A DNA stretch of 64,000 bases from J054 sp965223095 (GCA_965223095.1 OZ244979.1:2480001-2544000), one strand, 5' to 3'; positions 1-9,475 are shown, numbered from the stretch's first letter. The notes: generated by a model from the letters alone, not told the origin. Numbers and translations: made by a program.

Positions 1-1
1 C

Positions 2-1033
2 GGTCGTTTAACCAATTGGCAGAAAACCGCGGATATCGCGCTGGCCGACCCACAGTCGCGGGCAGTTGCCCGTTTTATCAGCGGGCAGGGCATGTTGGTG
101 GGCGAGAGCCAAGTGCATGGGGCGGAATTTCGTGGTATCGACCCTGCCGCGGAGGCGAGGGTGTCGGATTTGCCGCAGCTCATGCAAACCGGACAGCTAG
201 ACAGTTTGCAATCCGGAAGTTATCGAGTGGTCATTGGCCGTGCTCTGGCCGAGCTGTTAGATGTCGGCGTGGGAGACCGATTGATCTTAATGGTTGCCGA
301 GGGTGTCACCACACCAGCCGGGTTGGCACCACGGATGCGGCGCTTTGAAGTCAGCGGTATATTTTATGCGGGTATGTACGAGTTTGATCGCGGGCTCATT
401 TATATCCACATCGACGATGCGGCCCGCTTGTTGCGTTTGCGGGATGCGGTGACCGGGGTGCGCCTGGCCATGAAAGATCCGCTGCAAGCACCCATAGCCG
501 TGCGCAGTATTGCACGCGAGCTGGGAGAAGACGTTTACATCACAGACTGGACGCGCCAGCATGCGAATTTTTTCCGGTCAATCCAGCTGACTAAGTCCAT
601 CATTTTCATCATTCTATTAATGGTGGTCGGGGTCGCGGCGTTTAATATTGTCTCGACATTGGTCATGGTGGTGCGTGAGAAACGCGGAGATATCGCAATC
701 TTACGCACCCTGGGTGCGACACCGCGGACTATTCTCGCGGTGTTCATGACTCAGGGTTCATTGGTCGGACTCATTGGTACCGTGCTGGGCGTCGTCGGTG
801 GCGTACTGCTCGCGGCGAATATCGACGTCATTGTAGGCTTTATCGAACGTTTGTTGAGGATGAAATTTCTTGCACCCGATGTTTATTTCATCAGCGATTT
901 TCCGAGCCGCATTGACTCGGGCGAAGTCGCGCGCGTGGCGGGCATTGCCGTGCTGCTCGCATTGCTATCGACGCTATATCCGGCTTGGCGGGCGTCGCGG
1001 ACACCACCCGCGAGCGCATTACGCCATGAGTAG
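2..1033 (+). CDS. lolC: LolC/LolE-type lipoprotein-releasing ABC permease (5' end outside window)
   Basis: Inner-membrane permease of the LolCDE complex, which extracts outer-membrane lipoproteins from the inner membrane and hands them to LolA. The frame is open from base 2, so the gene starts upstream of the window; 343 codons are visible. What remains is the end of the periplasmic MacB-like domain followed by the FtsX-type membrane domain with three transmembrane segments. The family motif FNIVSTLVMVV is followed by REKRGDIAILRTLGATPR, the cytoplasmic coupling region that contacts LolD. lolD follows after 36 bp. No second permease follows lolD, so this may be a single LolF-type subunit; without the N-terminus I cannot separate LolC, LolE and LolF. 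Confidence 0.88.
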   Translation, partial: GRLTNWQKTADIALADPQSRAVARFISGQGMLVGESQVHGAEFRGIDPAAEARVSDLPQLMQTGQLDSLQSGSYRVVIGRALAELLDVGVGDRLILMVAEGVTTPAGLAPRMRRFEVSGIFYAGMYEFDRGLIYIHIDDAARLLRLRDAVTGVRLAMKDPLQAPIAVRSIARELGEDVYITDWTRQHANFFRSIQLTKSIIFIILLMVVGVAAFNIVSTLVMVVREKRGDIAILRTLGATPRTILAVFMTQGSLVGLIGTVLGVVGGVLLAANIDVIVGFIERLLRMKFLAPDVYFISDFPSRIDSGEVARVAGIAVLLALLSTLYPAWRASRTPPASALRHE

Positions 1034-1069
1034 CTGTTATGCGTTTGTGAAAGTTCTAGGTGCGGTCGG

Positions 1070-1786
1070 TTGACGCCCGCGAATGGCAATGGCGGCCTGC
1101 CCCTGGCCTGCGCTGACTTAAAGAAACACTTTGCCGAAGGGCCGGCGCAGCTCGCGGTTTTAAAAGGGGTTGACCTGGCGGTTAATGCAGGCGAATCCAT
1201 CGCGATTGTTGGCGCTTCGGGCTGCGGCAAGACCACACTATTGCAGTTGCTGGGCGGCTTAGATCAGCCCTCATCGGGCACGGTGGCCGTTTTTGGGGAG
1301 AATCTCGCTGATTTAGATGAAGTCGAACGCGGTCGCGTGCGTAACCAAACCCTGGGCTTCGTTTACCAGTTCCACCATTTGCTGCCGGAGTTTACAGCTT
1401 TGGAAAATGTTGCGATGCCGCTGCTTTTGCGTCGCAGCGCTTTGTCGACGATCCGCGATCAGGCGGCAAGTTTGTTGGATCGCGTGGGCTTGGCCAATCG
1501 GCTGGAGCATAGGCCCGGCGAGTTATCCGGCGGCGAGCGTCAGCGGGTTGCGGTGGCCAGAGCGCTGGTTACCAACCCGGCGGTGGTTTTGGCGGATGAA
1601 CCGACGGGCAACTTGGATCCCCAGGCTGGGGAAACGGTCCTGGAAATCATGCTGCAGCTGAAGGATGAGGCCAGCGCCAGTCTAGTCTTAGTGACTCACG
1701 ATGCGGCCATCGCGAGGCGGATGGGTCGTGTGTTGACCTTGGTAGACGGCCAGCTTGAGGACGTCTCGTCAGACTATCAAACCTAG
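1070..1786 (+). CDS. lolD: Lipoprotein-releasing ABC transporter ATP-binding protein LolD
   Basis: Cytoplasmic ATPase that powers lipoprotein release by the Lol permease encoded just upstream. 238 residues, normal for LolD. Visible motifs are Walker A GASGCGKTT (about residues 49-57), signature LSGGERQRVAVARAL and Walker B VVLADEPTGNLD, with the H-loop in LVTHD. The segment FVYQFHHLLPEFTALENV is the Q-loop region typical of LolD. The start is TTG at 1070; no ATG lies between the upstream stop and this codon in frame. It ends two bases before the stop of the convergent DUF2062 gene, leaving no room for a terminator. Confidence 0.93.
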   Translation: MTPANGNGGLPLACADLKKHFAEGPAQLAVLKGVDLAVNAGESIAIVGASGCGKTTLLQLLGGLDQPSSGTVAVFGENLADLDEVERGRVRNQTLGFVYQFHHLLPEFTALENVAMPLLLRRSALSTIRDQAASLLDRVGLANRLEHRPGELSGGERQRVAVARALVTNPAVVLADEPTGNLDPQAGETVLEIMLQLKDEASASLVLVTHDAAIARRMGRVLTLVDGQLEDVSSDYQT

Positions 1787-1788
1787 CT

Positions 1789-2313
1789 CTACTGCCGTGG
1801 CGATTTTAGGGTCCGGCGCCGGTAGCGCTGGATGACGATCATGCGCCAAATCGCGCTGATGATCAGGTAGAACAGGGCCGAGGTCAGGGTGGCCGTGATC
1901 ATGGCGCCCAGCAGCAAGGGTTGCCAAGTATTTTGTAGTCCTGCGGCGAGCCATTCCCAAGAGAGTTCGATGGTGAAAGGTTCCAGGGGGCGGTCGAGGA
2001 TCATTGATCCGAGTCGATACTCAAAGTAAAAAATCGGCAGCATCGTGAGTGGGTTACTCAACCAAACGGCCACTGCCGCAATGGCTACATTGGCGCGCCA
2101 AACGAATGCCGTGAGTGGCGCGATCAAGCTTTGACCGGGCAGTGGTAGCAGGGCCACAAACAAGCCGATTGCAGTGGCGGCCGCCACACTTCGGCGACTG
2201 ACAGAAAAGAACTTTGGATGGGACAGGACCCGCCTGAACGGTTTCAACGGGCCCGATTCGCTCTGTTTCCTGAAGTATCCGGCAGAAAGCTTTCTGAAAA
2301 ATTTTCTCGGCAT
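1789..2313 (-). CDS. DUF2062 small membrane protein
   Basis: 174-residue membrane protein of unknown biochemical role, matching the DUF2062 family by its pattern. It has a basic N-terminus (MPRKFFRKL), a conserved hydrophobic stretch with AIGLFVALLPLPGQSL, the family motif WLSNPLTMLPIFYFEYRLG at about residues 84-102, and a C-terminal hydrophobic helix ending in a basic tail (YRRRTLKSPRQ). It lies convergent to lolD and divergent from comEC; the same neighbourhood (lol genes, DUF2062, comEC, exbBD, msbA) is seen in other gammaproteobacteria. Family assignment is confident, function is not known. Confidence 0.82.
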   Translation of the reverse strand: MPRKFFRKLSAGYFRKQSESGPLKPFRRVLSHPKFFSVSRRSVAAATAIGLFVALLPLPGQSLIAPLTAFVWRANVAIAAVAVWLSNPLTMLPIFYFEYRLGSMILDRPLEPFTIELSWEWLAAGLQNTWQPLLLGAMITATLTSALFYLIISAIWRMIVIQRYRRRTLKSPRQ

Positions 2314-2392
2314 GCTTTAAATTTTGGTCTCGGCTGGCGGGCCCGCGTATTGGCTCACTGAGTAATTATCGCTTTTCACGGGCCCGTGCAAA

Positions 2393-4732
2393 ATGATTTT
2401 AGTTGCATTTTGCAGTCTGATTTTCCTGGGTCTGCTGTTTGTGCCGCCGGGCGGGGGCCATACTGGCTTGCCGGTCGAGGTGATGCTCGGCGGCATGCTC
2501 GGATTGCGCTTGTTGGGTGTTCGTTGGCTGGTACTGGCGGCGTTGCCGTTGGTGGTGGCCTCGATTCAAATAGCGGCTCGCATGGCCGAACGCTTGCCTA
2601 GCCAATTGGCGGGCCAGGATCTCGTTGTTTCGGCAGTGATCTGTGAGTTTCCAAGCCGGCGCGGCCGAGTGACCGGTTTTCGCCTGCGAGCGGTCCAGGC
2701 CGCGGACAACTTCAGGCTGCCGAGGCGACTGGATGTCGCCTGGTATGACGCCCCGGTCCAGCTCCATCCCGGCGAGCACTGGCGTTTGGTATTGCGTCTG
2801 CGAGAGGTGCGTGGCTTGCACGTGCCCGGTGCGAGGAATCGTGAACAAGCCTTTTTGCTGGATAACATTGGCGCCACTGCTTATGTACGATCGTCGAGCT
2901 TGAACACGCGCCTGGGCCAGCGTTATTGGCCCTGTCCTAGCGCGCGCGTACGAAATGCGATCGCCGATAACATCCAGCGGCAACTGGGTGATCAACGTGC
3001 AACCGGCTTTGTCAAATCCCTCGCCGTCGCGGCACGGGCCGATCTGAGCAGCGAAGATTGGGCGCTCCTCAGAAAAACCGGCACCACACATCTGATGGCA
3101 ATTTCTGGGCTGCACATCGGTTTGGTCGCCGCTTTCGGTTTGTTGCTAAGCCGGATTTTTGCTTGGTGCGTCGCGTTGTGCGGGTTTCGTTTGGCGCCCG
3201 CAGGTTTTGGGGGAATCTTGGCCTTATTGGCGGCGACTGGATACAGCGCATTGGCCGGGTTTGCTGTGCCCACATTGCGAGCGCTCATCATGATTGGTTT
3301 GGCCGCTATTTGCATCGCGCTGCGGCGTGGGCTGAATCCGGGGCGGTTTCTAGCCGGCGCGGCCTTTCTGATACTCCTGGCCGATCCGCTAACGATCTTC
3401 GCCGCCGGCTTTTGGCTGTCATTTTTTGCGGTCGGGGTATTGCTGTTACCGCTGCTGGCGCCCGCTATAAACGCCGCGCAACATCGGCTGGCTTGGCTGC
3501 GCGGCAGCGCCTTGGCACAGATGAGAATTAGCCTGGCCATGGCGCCCGCGAGCCTGTTGTTGTTTGGCGAAGTTTCACTGGTGGGCCCTGTGGCCAACCT
3601 GTTGGCTATCCCCGTTTGTGCATTGCTGGTGGTCCCCATGACATTGCTGGGCAGTCTGTTGCAATGGATAGAGCTGGGCCATTGGCCCTTGGCGTTGGCT
3701 GCCTGGGGCATGGATGGCCTGATTAGATTACTCGAGGGCCTGGGTCGTTGGTCTAGCGCAAGCTGGCTGCCGATGACGCGTCATTGGCTGGCCTTGCTGT
3801 TGGCGGGTGCCGCGGGCCTCGTGCTGATTTGGCCGCCGCCGCGTTTATCTTGGTGTGTTCCCTTGGTGTTGGCTTGGCCCATGCTGATAGGCACAGCGCC
3901 CAGCCAAAAGACGTCCCAGCTACGAATCGTTGTCGCCGACGTGGGGCAGGGTCTGGCCGTTCTGGTACAAACGCAGCGGCATAATTTGTTGTATGACACT
4001 GGGCCGGCTTATCAGAGTGGCCGGGATGCGGCCGGTGCGGTGCTGCTGCCTATGTTGCGCCGATTTGGTGTGGAAAACTTGCACCGGATTGTGGTCTCTC
4101 ACGATGACTCCGACCATGCGGGCGGATTGACGACGACGCTAAGCCGCTATCCACGGGCCGTGGTCTTGGCCCCCAAGAAGTTATCCGGCCAAGCGCCCTC
4201 GAGAACCTGTCTGGCGGGCCAATCTTGGTCGTGGGACGGCGTGCAGTTCGAAATGCTGCACCCGAGCCGTCGGCACCGCTTGCCGGGGATTTCGGACAAT
4301 GATCAATCTTGCGTGCTGCTGATTTCCTGGGGCGACAGTAAAGTCCTGCTGCCGGGCGATATTGGTCGACGTGCGGAAATCAGTTTACTAAGGAGGCTGC
4401 CGCCCGGTGCTATTGACTTGATCGTCGCTCCTCATCATGGCAGTCAGACCTCGTCGGGACCGGCACTGGTGGCGGCAACAACGCCGCGCTACGCGGTTTT
4501 TGCCACCGGCTATGCGAATCGCTGGGGTTTTCCGCGTGCGGACGTGGCGCAGCGCTGGCGGGCCGCTGGCGCCTGCTTGCTCAGTACCGCGGAGCACGGC
4601 AGCTTGATATTCGATATTTCAGCGGAAAACACCTTGGATCTGCATTCGGCCAGTCGCGTAGACACGCGGCGTTTGTGGACCGCAGGCCCTGCCCCGAAAC
4701 TCTGCCGCTTACTCTCCACGCCTGTAAAATAG
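2393..4732 (+). CDS. comEC: ComEC/Rec2 DNA uptake channel protein
   Basis: Inner-membrane channel that passes single-stranded DNA into the cytoplasm during natural transformation. 779 residues, the normal size. Order: two N-terminal membrane helices, an OB-fold region (about 60-190), the Competence membrane domain with several helices and the motif THLMAISGLHIGLVAA (about residues 232-247), then a C-terminal metallo-beta-lactamase-like domain with the metal motif SHDDSDHAGG and APHHGSQTSS. It starts 79 bp from the divergent DUF2062 gene and stops 24 bp before exbB. Presence of comEC alone does not show competence; pilus and comEA genes are not in the window. Confidence 0.92.
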   Translation: MILVAFCSLIFLGLLFVPPGGGHTGLPVEVMLGGMLGLRLLGVRWLVLAALPLVVASIQIAARMAERLPSQLAGQDLVVSAVICEFPSRRGRVTGFRLRAVQAADNFRLPRRLDVAWYDAPVQLHPGEHWRLVLRLREVRGLHVPGARNREQAFLLDNIGATAYVRSSSLNTRLGQRYWPCPSARVRNAIADNIQRQLGDQRATGFVKSLAVAARADLSSEDWALLRKTGTTHLMAISGLHIGLVAAFGLLLSRIFAWCVALCGFRLAPAGFGGILALLAATGYSALAGFAVPTLRALIMIGLAAICIALRRGLNPGRFLAGAAFLILLADPLTIFAAGFWLSFFAVGVLLLPLLAPAINAAQHRLAWLRGSALAQMRISLAMAPASLLLFGEVSLVGPVANLLAIPVCALLVVPMTLLGSLLQWIELGHWPLALAAWGMDGLIRLLEGLGRWSSASWLPMTRHWLALLLAGAAGLVLIWPPPRLSWCVPLVLAWPMLIGTAPSQKTSQLRIVVADVGQGLAVLVQTQRHNLLYDTGPAYQSGRDAAGAVLLPMLRRFGVENLHRIVVSHDDSDHAGGLTTTLSRYPRAVVLAPKKLSGQAPSRTCLAGQSWSWDGVQFEMLHPSRRHRLPGISDNDQSCVLLISWGDSKVLLPGDIGRRAEISLLRRLPPGAIDLIVAPHHGSQTSSGPALVAATTPRYAVFATGYANRWGFPRADVAQRWRAAGACLLSTAEHGSLIFDISAENTLDLHSASRVDTRRLWTAGPAPKLCRLLSTPVK

Positions 4733-4756
4733 TCGGGCTCGCGGTTATAGTCCGCG

Positions 4757-5428
4757 ATGTCAGCAAAGGCAGCATTCCCAATGTTGGAAATTGTAGCGTC
4801 CGGCGGCCTACTCATGTGGCCGATCATTCTGTGCTCGGTGATTGCCTTCGCAATTATCGTGGAGCGGCTTTGGACCTTGCAGCACAGCCGGGTGGTGCCG
4901 CGAAATCTGACGCGCCAAGTCTGGGACTGGGTCAATAAAGACCAGCTGAGTACCAAGCATATCCAGTCGTTGCATGAGGGTTCCCCCCTGGGGGAGATTT
5001 TGGCGGCCGCGCTAGCAAACCGGGACGGCGATCGAGATGCCATGAAAGAGCGCATCGAAGACACCGGCCGGCACGTCGTTCATGAGTTAGAACGTTACTT
5101 GAATTCCCTGGGTACCATTGCTGCCATTACACCCTTGATGGGCTTGCTGGGCACCGTGATAGGCATGGTCAAGGTTTTCGCCGCCATTACGACCCACGGG
5201 ATAGGCGATCCGGCGGTTCTGGCGGGCGGTATATCTGAGGCTTTGATCACCACCGCGGCTGGACTCTGTGTCGCCATACCGTCGCTGATTGCATACCGTT
5301 ACTTGCGGGGCCGAGTTGACGCGCTGGTAGTTCGTATGGAGAAAGAGGCCACCGCCTTGGTGGAAGCACTACAGCGCAAACAAAGCATCGGCACTACAAG
5401 TCGTCGTCGTGAAGCTGCGGTCGGGTAG
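4757..5428 (+). CDS. exbB: ExbB/TolQ-family proton channel protein
   Basis: MotA/TolQ/ExbB proton-channel subunit that, with the ExbD partner encoded next, couples the proton gradient to outer-membrane work. 223 residues with one N-terminal helix (about 15-37), a cytoplasmic loop, and the conserved two-helix domain containing LGTIAAITPLMGLLGTVIGM and ISEALITTAAGLCVAIPSL. ATG at 4757 is used; ATG at 4781 is an alternative that removes eight residues and has AAAGG about ten bases upstream. Its position before msbA-lpxK matches the exbB/exbD-like pair often found in lipid A operons. The substrate system (TonB-like or other) cannot be told from the sequence. Confidence 0.9.
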   Translation: MSAKAAFPMLEIVASGGLLMWPIILCSVIAFAIIVERLWTLQHSRVVPRNLTRQVWDWVNKDQLSTKHIQSLHEGSPLGEILAAALANRDGDRDAMKERIEDTGRHVVHELERYLNSLGTIAAITPLMGLLGTVIGMVKVFAAITTHGIGDPAVLAGGISEALITTAAGLCVAIPSLIAYRYLRGRVDALVVRMEKEATALVEALQRKQSIGTTSRRREAAVG

Positions 5429-5840
5429 TCGCGAAGAGCCAGAGGTCAACCTGACGTCGTTAATCGATGTCGTGTTGTTGCTGTTGGTTTTTTTCATGAT
5501 CACGACTAGTTTTGTTCGTGAGTCCCAACTCAGTATCCGCTTGCCTGAGAGTCAGAGCGAAGCGCAGCCCCGGCAGGACTCCCTAGGCTTGGAAATCACC
5601 GTAACCGCTCGTGGAGATTATCTCGTGAATGGTCGGGCCTTGGTGGATAACCGGCCCACAACCCTACAAGCAGCTTTGCGTAAGTTACGACCCGACGCTG
5701 ATTCAAATACCAGTGTCACCATTAGCGCCGACGCTCTGGCTAGTCATCAGTCGGTCGTCACTGCGATGGACGCAGCGGGTCGATTGGGATTTGCTGATAT
5801 CGCTATCGCGACGCTGAAGCCTACGGAGCAGTCCGATTAG
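5409..5840 (+). CDS. exbD: ExbD/TolR-family transport protein
   Basis: Partner of the upstream ExbB-like protein: one N-terminal transmembrane helix and a periplasmic domain. 143 residues. The family motif VNLTSLIDVVLLLLVFFMI (about residues 13-31) carries the conserved helix Asp that shuttles protons. The GTG start at 5409 lies 20 bp inside exbB, so the two are probably translationally coupled. The msbA start follows within 46 bp, consistent with one transcript from exbB through kdsB. Confidence 0.9.
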   Translation: MKLRSGSREEPEVNLTSLIDVVLLLLVFFMITTSFVRESQLSIRLPESQSEAQPRQDSLGLEITVTARGDYLVNGRALVDNRPTTLQAALRKLRPDADSNTSVTISADALASHQSVVTAMDAAGRLGFADIAIATLKPTEQSD

Positions 5841-5886
5841 TAAGTTGCCACCGACCCGCGACACCGCTGATATCACGGAAACGACC

Positions 5887-7647
5887 ATGAGCAGTCTTGC
5901 CGTTTATCAGCGGCTTTTGAGCTATTGCGCGCCTTATTGGGGGGTGTTCTTGCTGGCGGCCTTGGCCATGGTTTTTTTCGCCGCCACTGACACGGCATTC
6001 GCGTATCTGATTAGCCAATTGGTGGACTCCCTGACACCCACCGCGCAAGACGGCGAGACGACCATGGACCCAACTTCCATCAGTCGCGCGGTGCCCTTGG
6101 GTATCTTGGCCCTATTCGTCGTGCGCGGCTTTGCGGGGTTCGGATCGTCTTATGGCCTGGGTTGGATCGGTCGAAAAGTAATAAAGACGCTGCGGGGCGA
6201 GGTTTTTGAAAAATTCTTGCGCCTACCTACGGCCTATTTCGACCTGCGCTCGGGCGGTGAATTGTTAGCGAAGCTTGCCTATAACATTGAGCAAATCGCA
6301 GCGGCGACATCGGATGTCGTCACGGTGCTCATTCGCGATACCCTAACCATCATCGGCTTGGTCATTTACATGACCTATCTAAGCCCGCCTCTATCCATTT
6401 TTCTATTGATCGTGGCGCCCATTATTGCCTTTATGATTAGGTACCTGGGTGCGCTTTTTCGGCGCCACAATGCGCGTATTCAGGAGTCCATGGGCGATGT
6501 AATGCGAATTACGAGCGATGCTTTGCAAAGCCACAGAATCATTAAGATTTTTGCCGGGCAGGAGTACGAGATCCAGCGCTTCGAAGAAGCCAATGAAACG
6601 AATCGTCGAATCAACATGCGTCTCACCGCAAGTCGGGCGGTAGGCGATGGATTGACCGGATTGGTGATCGCCCTGGGTGTGGCCGGCGTGCTTTTTTTCG
6701 CCACGCGTAAATCCGTTCGCCCCGCTGATTTAGGTGATTTTGTCGGCTTTCTGACGGCGATGGTTTTTTTGTTGCGGCCCTTGCGCGCCCTCACCGGTAT
6801 TAATGCGGCCATCCAGCGTGGTATTGCCGCAGGTAGCAGCATTTTCGGCATCCTCGATCAAACCGAAGAATCTGATACCGGCAGCTATTCAGGGCCTAGG
6901 GCCGAGGGTGCGGTTGAGTTTCGTCAGGTTAACTTTAGCTACGCGGCGGCGAAAGGGGCGGTGCTAAGCGATATCAACTTGTCGGTATCGCCGGGCGAGA
7001 CACTGGCGATCGTGGGGCGTTCGGGCAGCGGAAAATCAACCTTGGTTAGTTTGCTGCCGCGATTTTATGAACCTGACTCCGGCGAAATATTGCTAGATCA
7101 ACGGCCACTGCCAGAATATTCCCTGACGGCCTTACGTGAACAAATTAGCCTGGTCAGCCAGGAGGTGGTGCTATTTGATGACAGTATCGCCAATAACATT
7201 GCCTACGGTGGATTAAAGGATTTCAGCCGCGCTGAGATTGAAGCTGCTGCCCATGCGGCCCACGTTGATGAATTCACCAAGCAACTACCCAAGGGCTTGG
7301 ACACGCGGGTGGGCGAGCGGGGCGTGTTATTGTCTGGCGGACAACGGCAGCGCATCGCCATTGCCAGAGCCTTATTGAAGAATGCTCCCGTGCTGGTTTT
7401 GGACGAAGCGACCTCGGCCTTGGACACCCAGTCCGAACGCCATATTCAGCAGGCTTTACAACAACTGATGATGAACCGCACCACCCTGGTGATTGCGCAT
7501 CGCCTCTCGACGGTTGAAAACGCTGATCGCATCATCGTGATGTCGGAAGGCCGCATCGTGGAGTCGGGGAGCCATGCTGAATTGCTGGCCCTAAACGGCC
7601 ACTACGCGACCCTCTATCGATTGCAGTTTAGGGATGAGGCTGCCTAA
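5887..7647 (+). CDS. msbA: Lipid A export ATP-binding/permease MsbA
   Basis: Homodimeric ABC exporter that flips lipid A-core across the inner membrane. 586 residues from ATG 5887, matching family length; an upstream TTG at 5845 would add 14 polar residues and is less likely. Six membrane helices lie in the first half. The nucleotide-binding domain has Walker A GRSGSGKST, signature LSGGQRQRIAIARALL, Walker B VLVLDEATSALD and the H-loop in VIAHRLST. It overlaps lpxK by 14 bp, the usual msbA-lpxK arrangement, so export and lipid A 4'-phosphorylation are made together. Confidence 0.95.
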   Translation: MSSLAVYQRLLSYCAPYWGVFLLAALAMVFFAATDTAFAYLISQLVDSLTPTAQDGETTMDPTSISRAVPLGILALFVVRGFAGFGSSYGLGWIGRKVIKTLRGEVFEKFLRLPTAYFDLRSGGELLAKLAYNIEQIAAATSDVVTVLIRDTLTIIGLVIYMTYLSPPLSIFLLIVAPIIAFMIRYLGALFRRHNARIQESMGDVMRITSDALQSHRIIKIFAGQEYEIQRFEEANETNRRINMRLTASRAVGDGLTGLVIALGVAGVLFFATRKSVRPADLGDFVGFLTAMVFLLRPLRALTGINAAIQRGIAAGSSIFGILDQTEESDTGSYSGPRAEGAVEFRQVNFSYAAAKGAVLSDINLSVSPGETLAIVGRSGSGKSTLVSLLPRFYEPDSGEILLDQRPLPEYSLTALREQISLVSQEVVLFDDSIANNIAYGGLKDFSRAEIEAAAHAAHVDEFTKQLPKGLDTRVGERGVLLSGGQRQRIAIARALLKNAPVLVLDEATSALDTQSERHIQQALQQLMMNRTTLVIAHRLSTVENADRIIVMSEGRIVESGSHAELLALNGHYATLYRLQFRDEAA

Positions 7648-8650
7648 GCTGGCTCGCGCGCTAGAGCGTGCTTGGTACAGTGGTGCACCACCGAAGGCGG
7701 CGCTGCAGGTCTTAGCCCGTGGTTTTGGCTTGGCCACCGGCGCACGCCGATGGGCTTACCGCCACGGTTTATTCAAGAGTGAAACCATTGGCGCCCCCGT
7801 GATTATCGTTGGCAATATCACCGTGGGTGGTGCCGGCAAGACACCTATTGTGGAGTACCTAGCCCGCTACCTGACGGCGGCAGGCCGCCGGCCAGGTATT
7901 GTCAGCCGCGGTTATGGGGGCTCGGTGGGCCGCGGACCTTATTTACTTAACGGCGATGAATCGTCTAGCCACGTTGGCGATGAACCGCTGTTGTTGGCGC
8001 GGCGAACGGGCGTGCCCGTTTGCGTCGGCGCCGATCGAGTTGCGGCCGCGAAACAGGTCGTCATCGCGGGCGCTGACAGTGTGATCGCCGATGACGGTCT
8101 GCAACACTATCGCTTGGCCCGTGATTTGGAAATCGCGGTGCTCGACGCGCGACGAATGACGGGTAACGATGAACTCTTGCCGGCTGGACCTTTGCGCGAG
8201 CCGTCATCGCGCTTGGCAGCGGTAGATTTGCTGCTCATCAATGGTGAGCTGAATCCACGGCAAGGCTTTGGGTATGAATTGACCGTCGGCGAACTGAAGA
8301 GTTTGGACGGTCGGCATGCACGGGCGCTTAGTTACTTCGCCGGCCAGCCAGTTTGGGCAGTTGCGGGGATCGGTCACCCTGAACGGTTCTACACGAGTTT
8401 GCGTCAGGCGGGCTTGTTAATTGAAACCGTGCCAGTCGGGGATCATGGATGCACGAATTTGGAAGACCTGCTGCGTCGGCAAGACAAGCCCATTATCATG
8501 ACGGAAAAAGATGCCGTAAAGTACGCGCCTGATTCGGGCATGGATGTCTGGTATTTGCCCGTTAGTGCCGTGTTGTCTCCGCTGGCTGAGGCAGCGCTAG
8601 CAGCACAGTTGCAGAGGCTGTGGCCGCAGGGTGTCACTAAGCCGTACTAA
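7634..8650 (+). CDS. lpxK: Tetraacyldisaccharide 4'-kinase LpxK
   Basis: Membrane-associated kinase that phosphorylates the 4' position of the lipid A disaccharide precursor. 338 residues. The P-loop region reads GNITVGGAGKTPIVEYLA (about residues 57-74), and the conserved DDGLQHYRLARDLEIAVLD follows at about 155-173. The N-terminal hydrophobic and basic segment that anchors the enzyme is present (LARALERAWYSG). ATG start inside the msbA 3' end; kdsB follows after 32 bp. Confidence 0.95.
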   Translation: MRLPKLARALERAWYSGAPPKAALQVLARGFGLATGARRWAYRHGLFKSETIGAPVIIVGNITVGGAGKTPIVEYLARYLTAAGRRPGIVSRGYGGSVGRGPYLLNGDESSSHVGDEPLLLARRTGVPVCVGADRVAAAKQVVIAGADSVIADDGLQHYRLARDLEIAVLDARRMTGNDELLPAGPLREPSSRLAAVDLLLINGELNPRQGFGYELTVGELKSLDGRHARALSYFAGQPVWAVAGIGHPERFYTSLRQAGLLIETVPVGDHGCTNLEDLLRRQDKPIIMTEKDAVKYAPDSGMDVWYLPVSAVLSPLAEAALAAQLQRLWPQGVTKPY

Positions 8651-8682
8651 ATGCATTTTGACCGCGAGGACCTCGCCGACTC

Positions 8683-9426
8683 ATGGATTACAAAGTAGTC
8701 ATTCCGGCACGCTACGCGTCGAGCCGATTTCCCGGCAAGGTTTTGGCGCCGCTTCACGGTCTGCCGATGATTCAGCATGTTTACCGCAATGCCTTGGCTG
8801 CTGGGGCCAGCGAAGTTTTGATCGCAACGGATGACCTAGCGGTTGCAGCGGCCGTTGAGGGTTTCGGCGGCGTGGCCATAATGACCGACTCGACTCATCA
8901 GTCGGGCACCGATCGCGTTGCCGAAGTTGCCGCTAGTCGGCGTTGGTCAAAAGACGCCATTGTCGTTAACTTGCAGGGGGACGCCCCTTGCTTGCCGCCA
9001 ACGAGCGTGACAATGCTTGCCCAGCTCCTGGGCACGAATTCCTCCGCTGACATGGCAACACTTTGCACGTCCCTTGAAAATCCCGCTGACTACCATGACA
9101 GCAATGTCGTCAAGTTGGTGACCGACCGGGAAGGCAGAGCTTTGTACTTTAGCCGTAGTCCCATACCAGCGGCGGGACATGGTAACCAGAGCCAGCCGTT
9201 ACAGGCATGGCGTCATCTGGGCATCTACGCCTACAGAGTTGAGGCATTGCGCACGCTCAGCGCGACACCCGCATGCTATCTTGAGGAAATTGAAAGACTC
9301 GAACAGCTAAGGGCCTTGTGGTTGGGCATGGAGATTCGCGTCGGTATTGCAACTGAGGCTCATGGACCTGATGTGGACACAGCTGAAGACTTGGATAAAG
9401 CGGCGGCGTACCTTGCGCGAGGATGA
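8683..9426 (+). CDS. kdsB: 3-deoxy-manno-octulosonate cytidylyltransferase (CMP-Kdo synthetase)
   Basis: Activates Kdo to CMP-Kdo for lipopolysaccharide inner core. 247 residues, normal length. The N-terminal nucleotide-binding motif IPARYASSRFPGKVL and the HQSGTDRVAEV motif are intact, and the C-terminal VDTAEDLDKAAAYL is typical. The usual VNxQGDEP metal/nucleotide motif reads VNLQGDAPCLPP here, with Ala in place of Glu. The gene closes the exbB-exbD-msbA-lpxK-kdsB block. The Ala change might mark a divergent subgroup rather than loss of function because the rest is well kept. Confidence 0.9.
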   Translation: MDYKVVIPARYASSRFPGKVLAPLHGLPMIQHVYRNALAAGASEVLIATDDLAVAAAVEGFGGVAIMTDSTHQSGTDRVAEVAASRRWSKDAIVVNLQGDAPCLPPTSVTMLAQLLGTNSSADMATLCTSLENPADYHDSNVVKLVTDREGRALYFSRSPIPAAGHGNQSQPLQAWRHLGIYAYRVEALRTLSATPACYLEEIERLEQLRALWLGMEIRVGIATEAHGPDVDTAEDLDKAAAYLARG

Positions 9427-9475
9427 GTCCGCCACGGCAACGGGGGACATGCCCTTGTCGGCCGCGCAGGCTGAT

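Noticed and set aside
2399..3711. Two long minus-strand frames inside comEC
   Set aside because: Both are shadows of the comEC coding strand in GC-leaning sequence, with compositions typical of antisense frames and no family motif.
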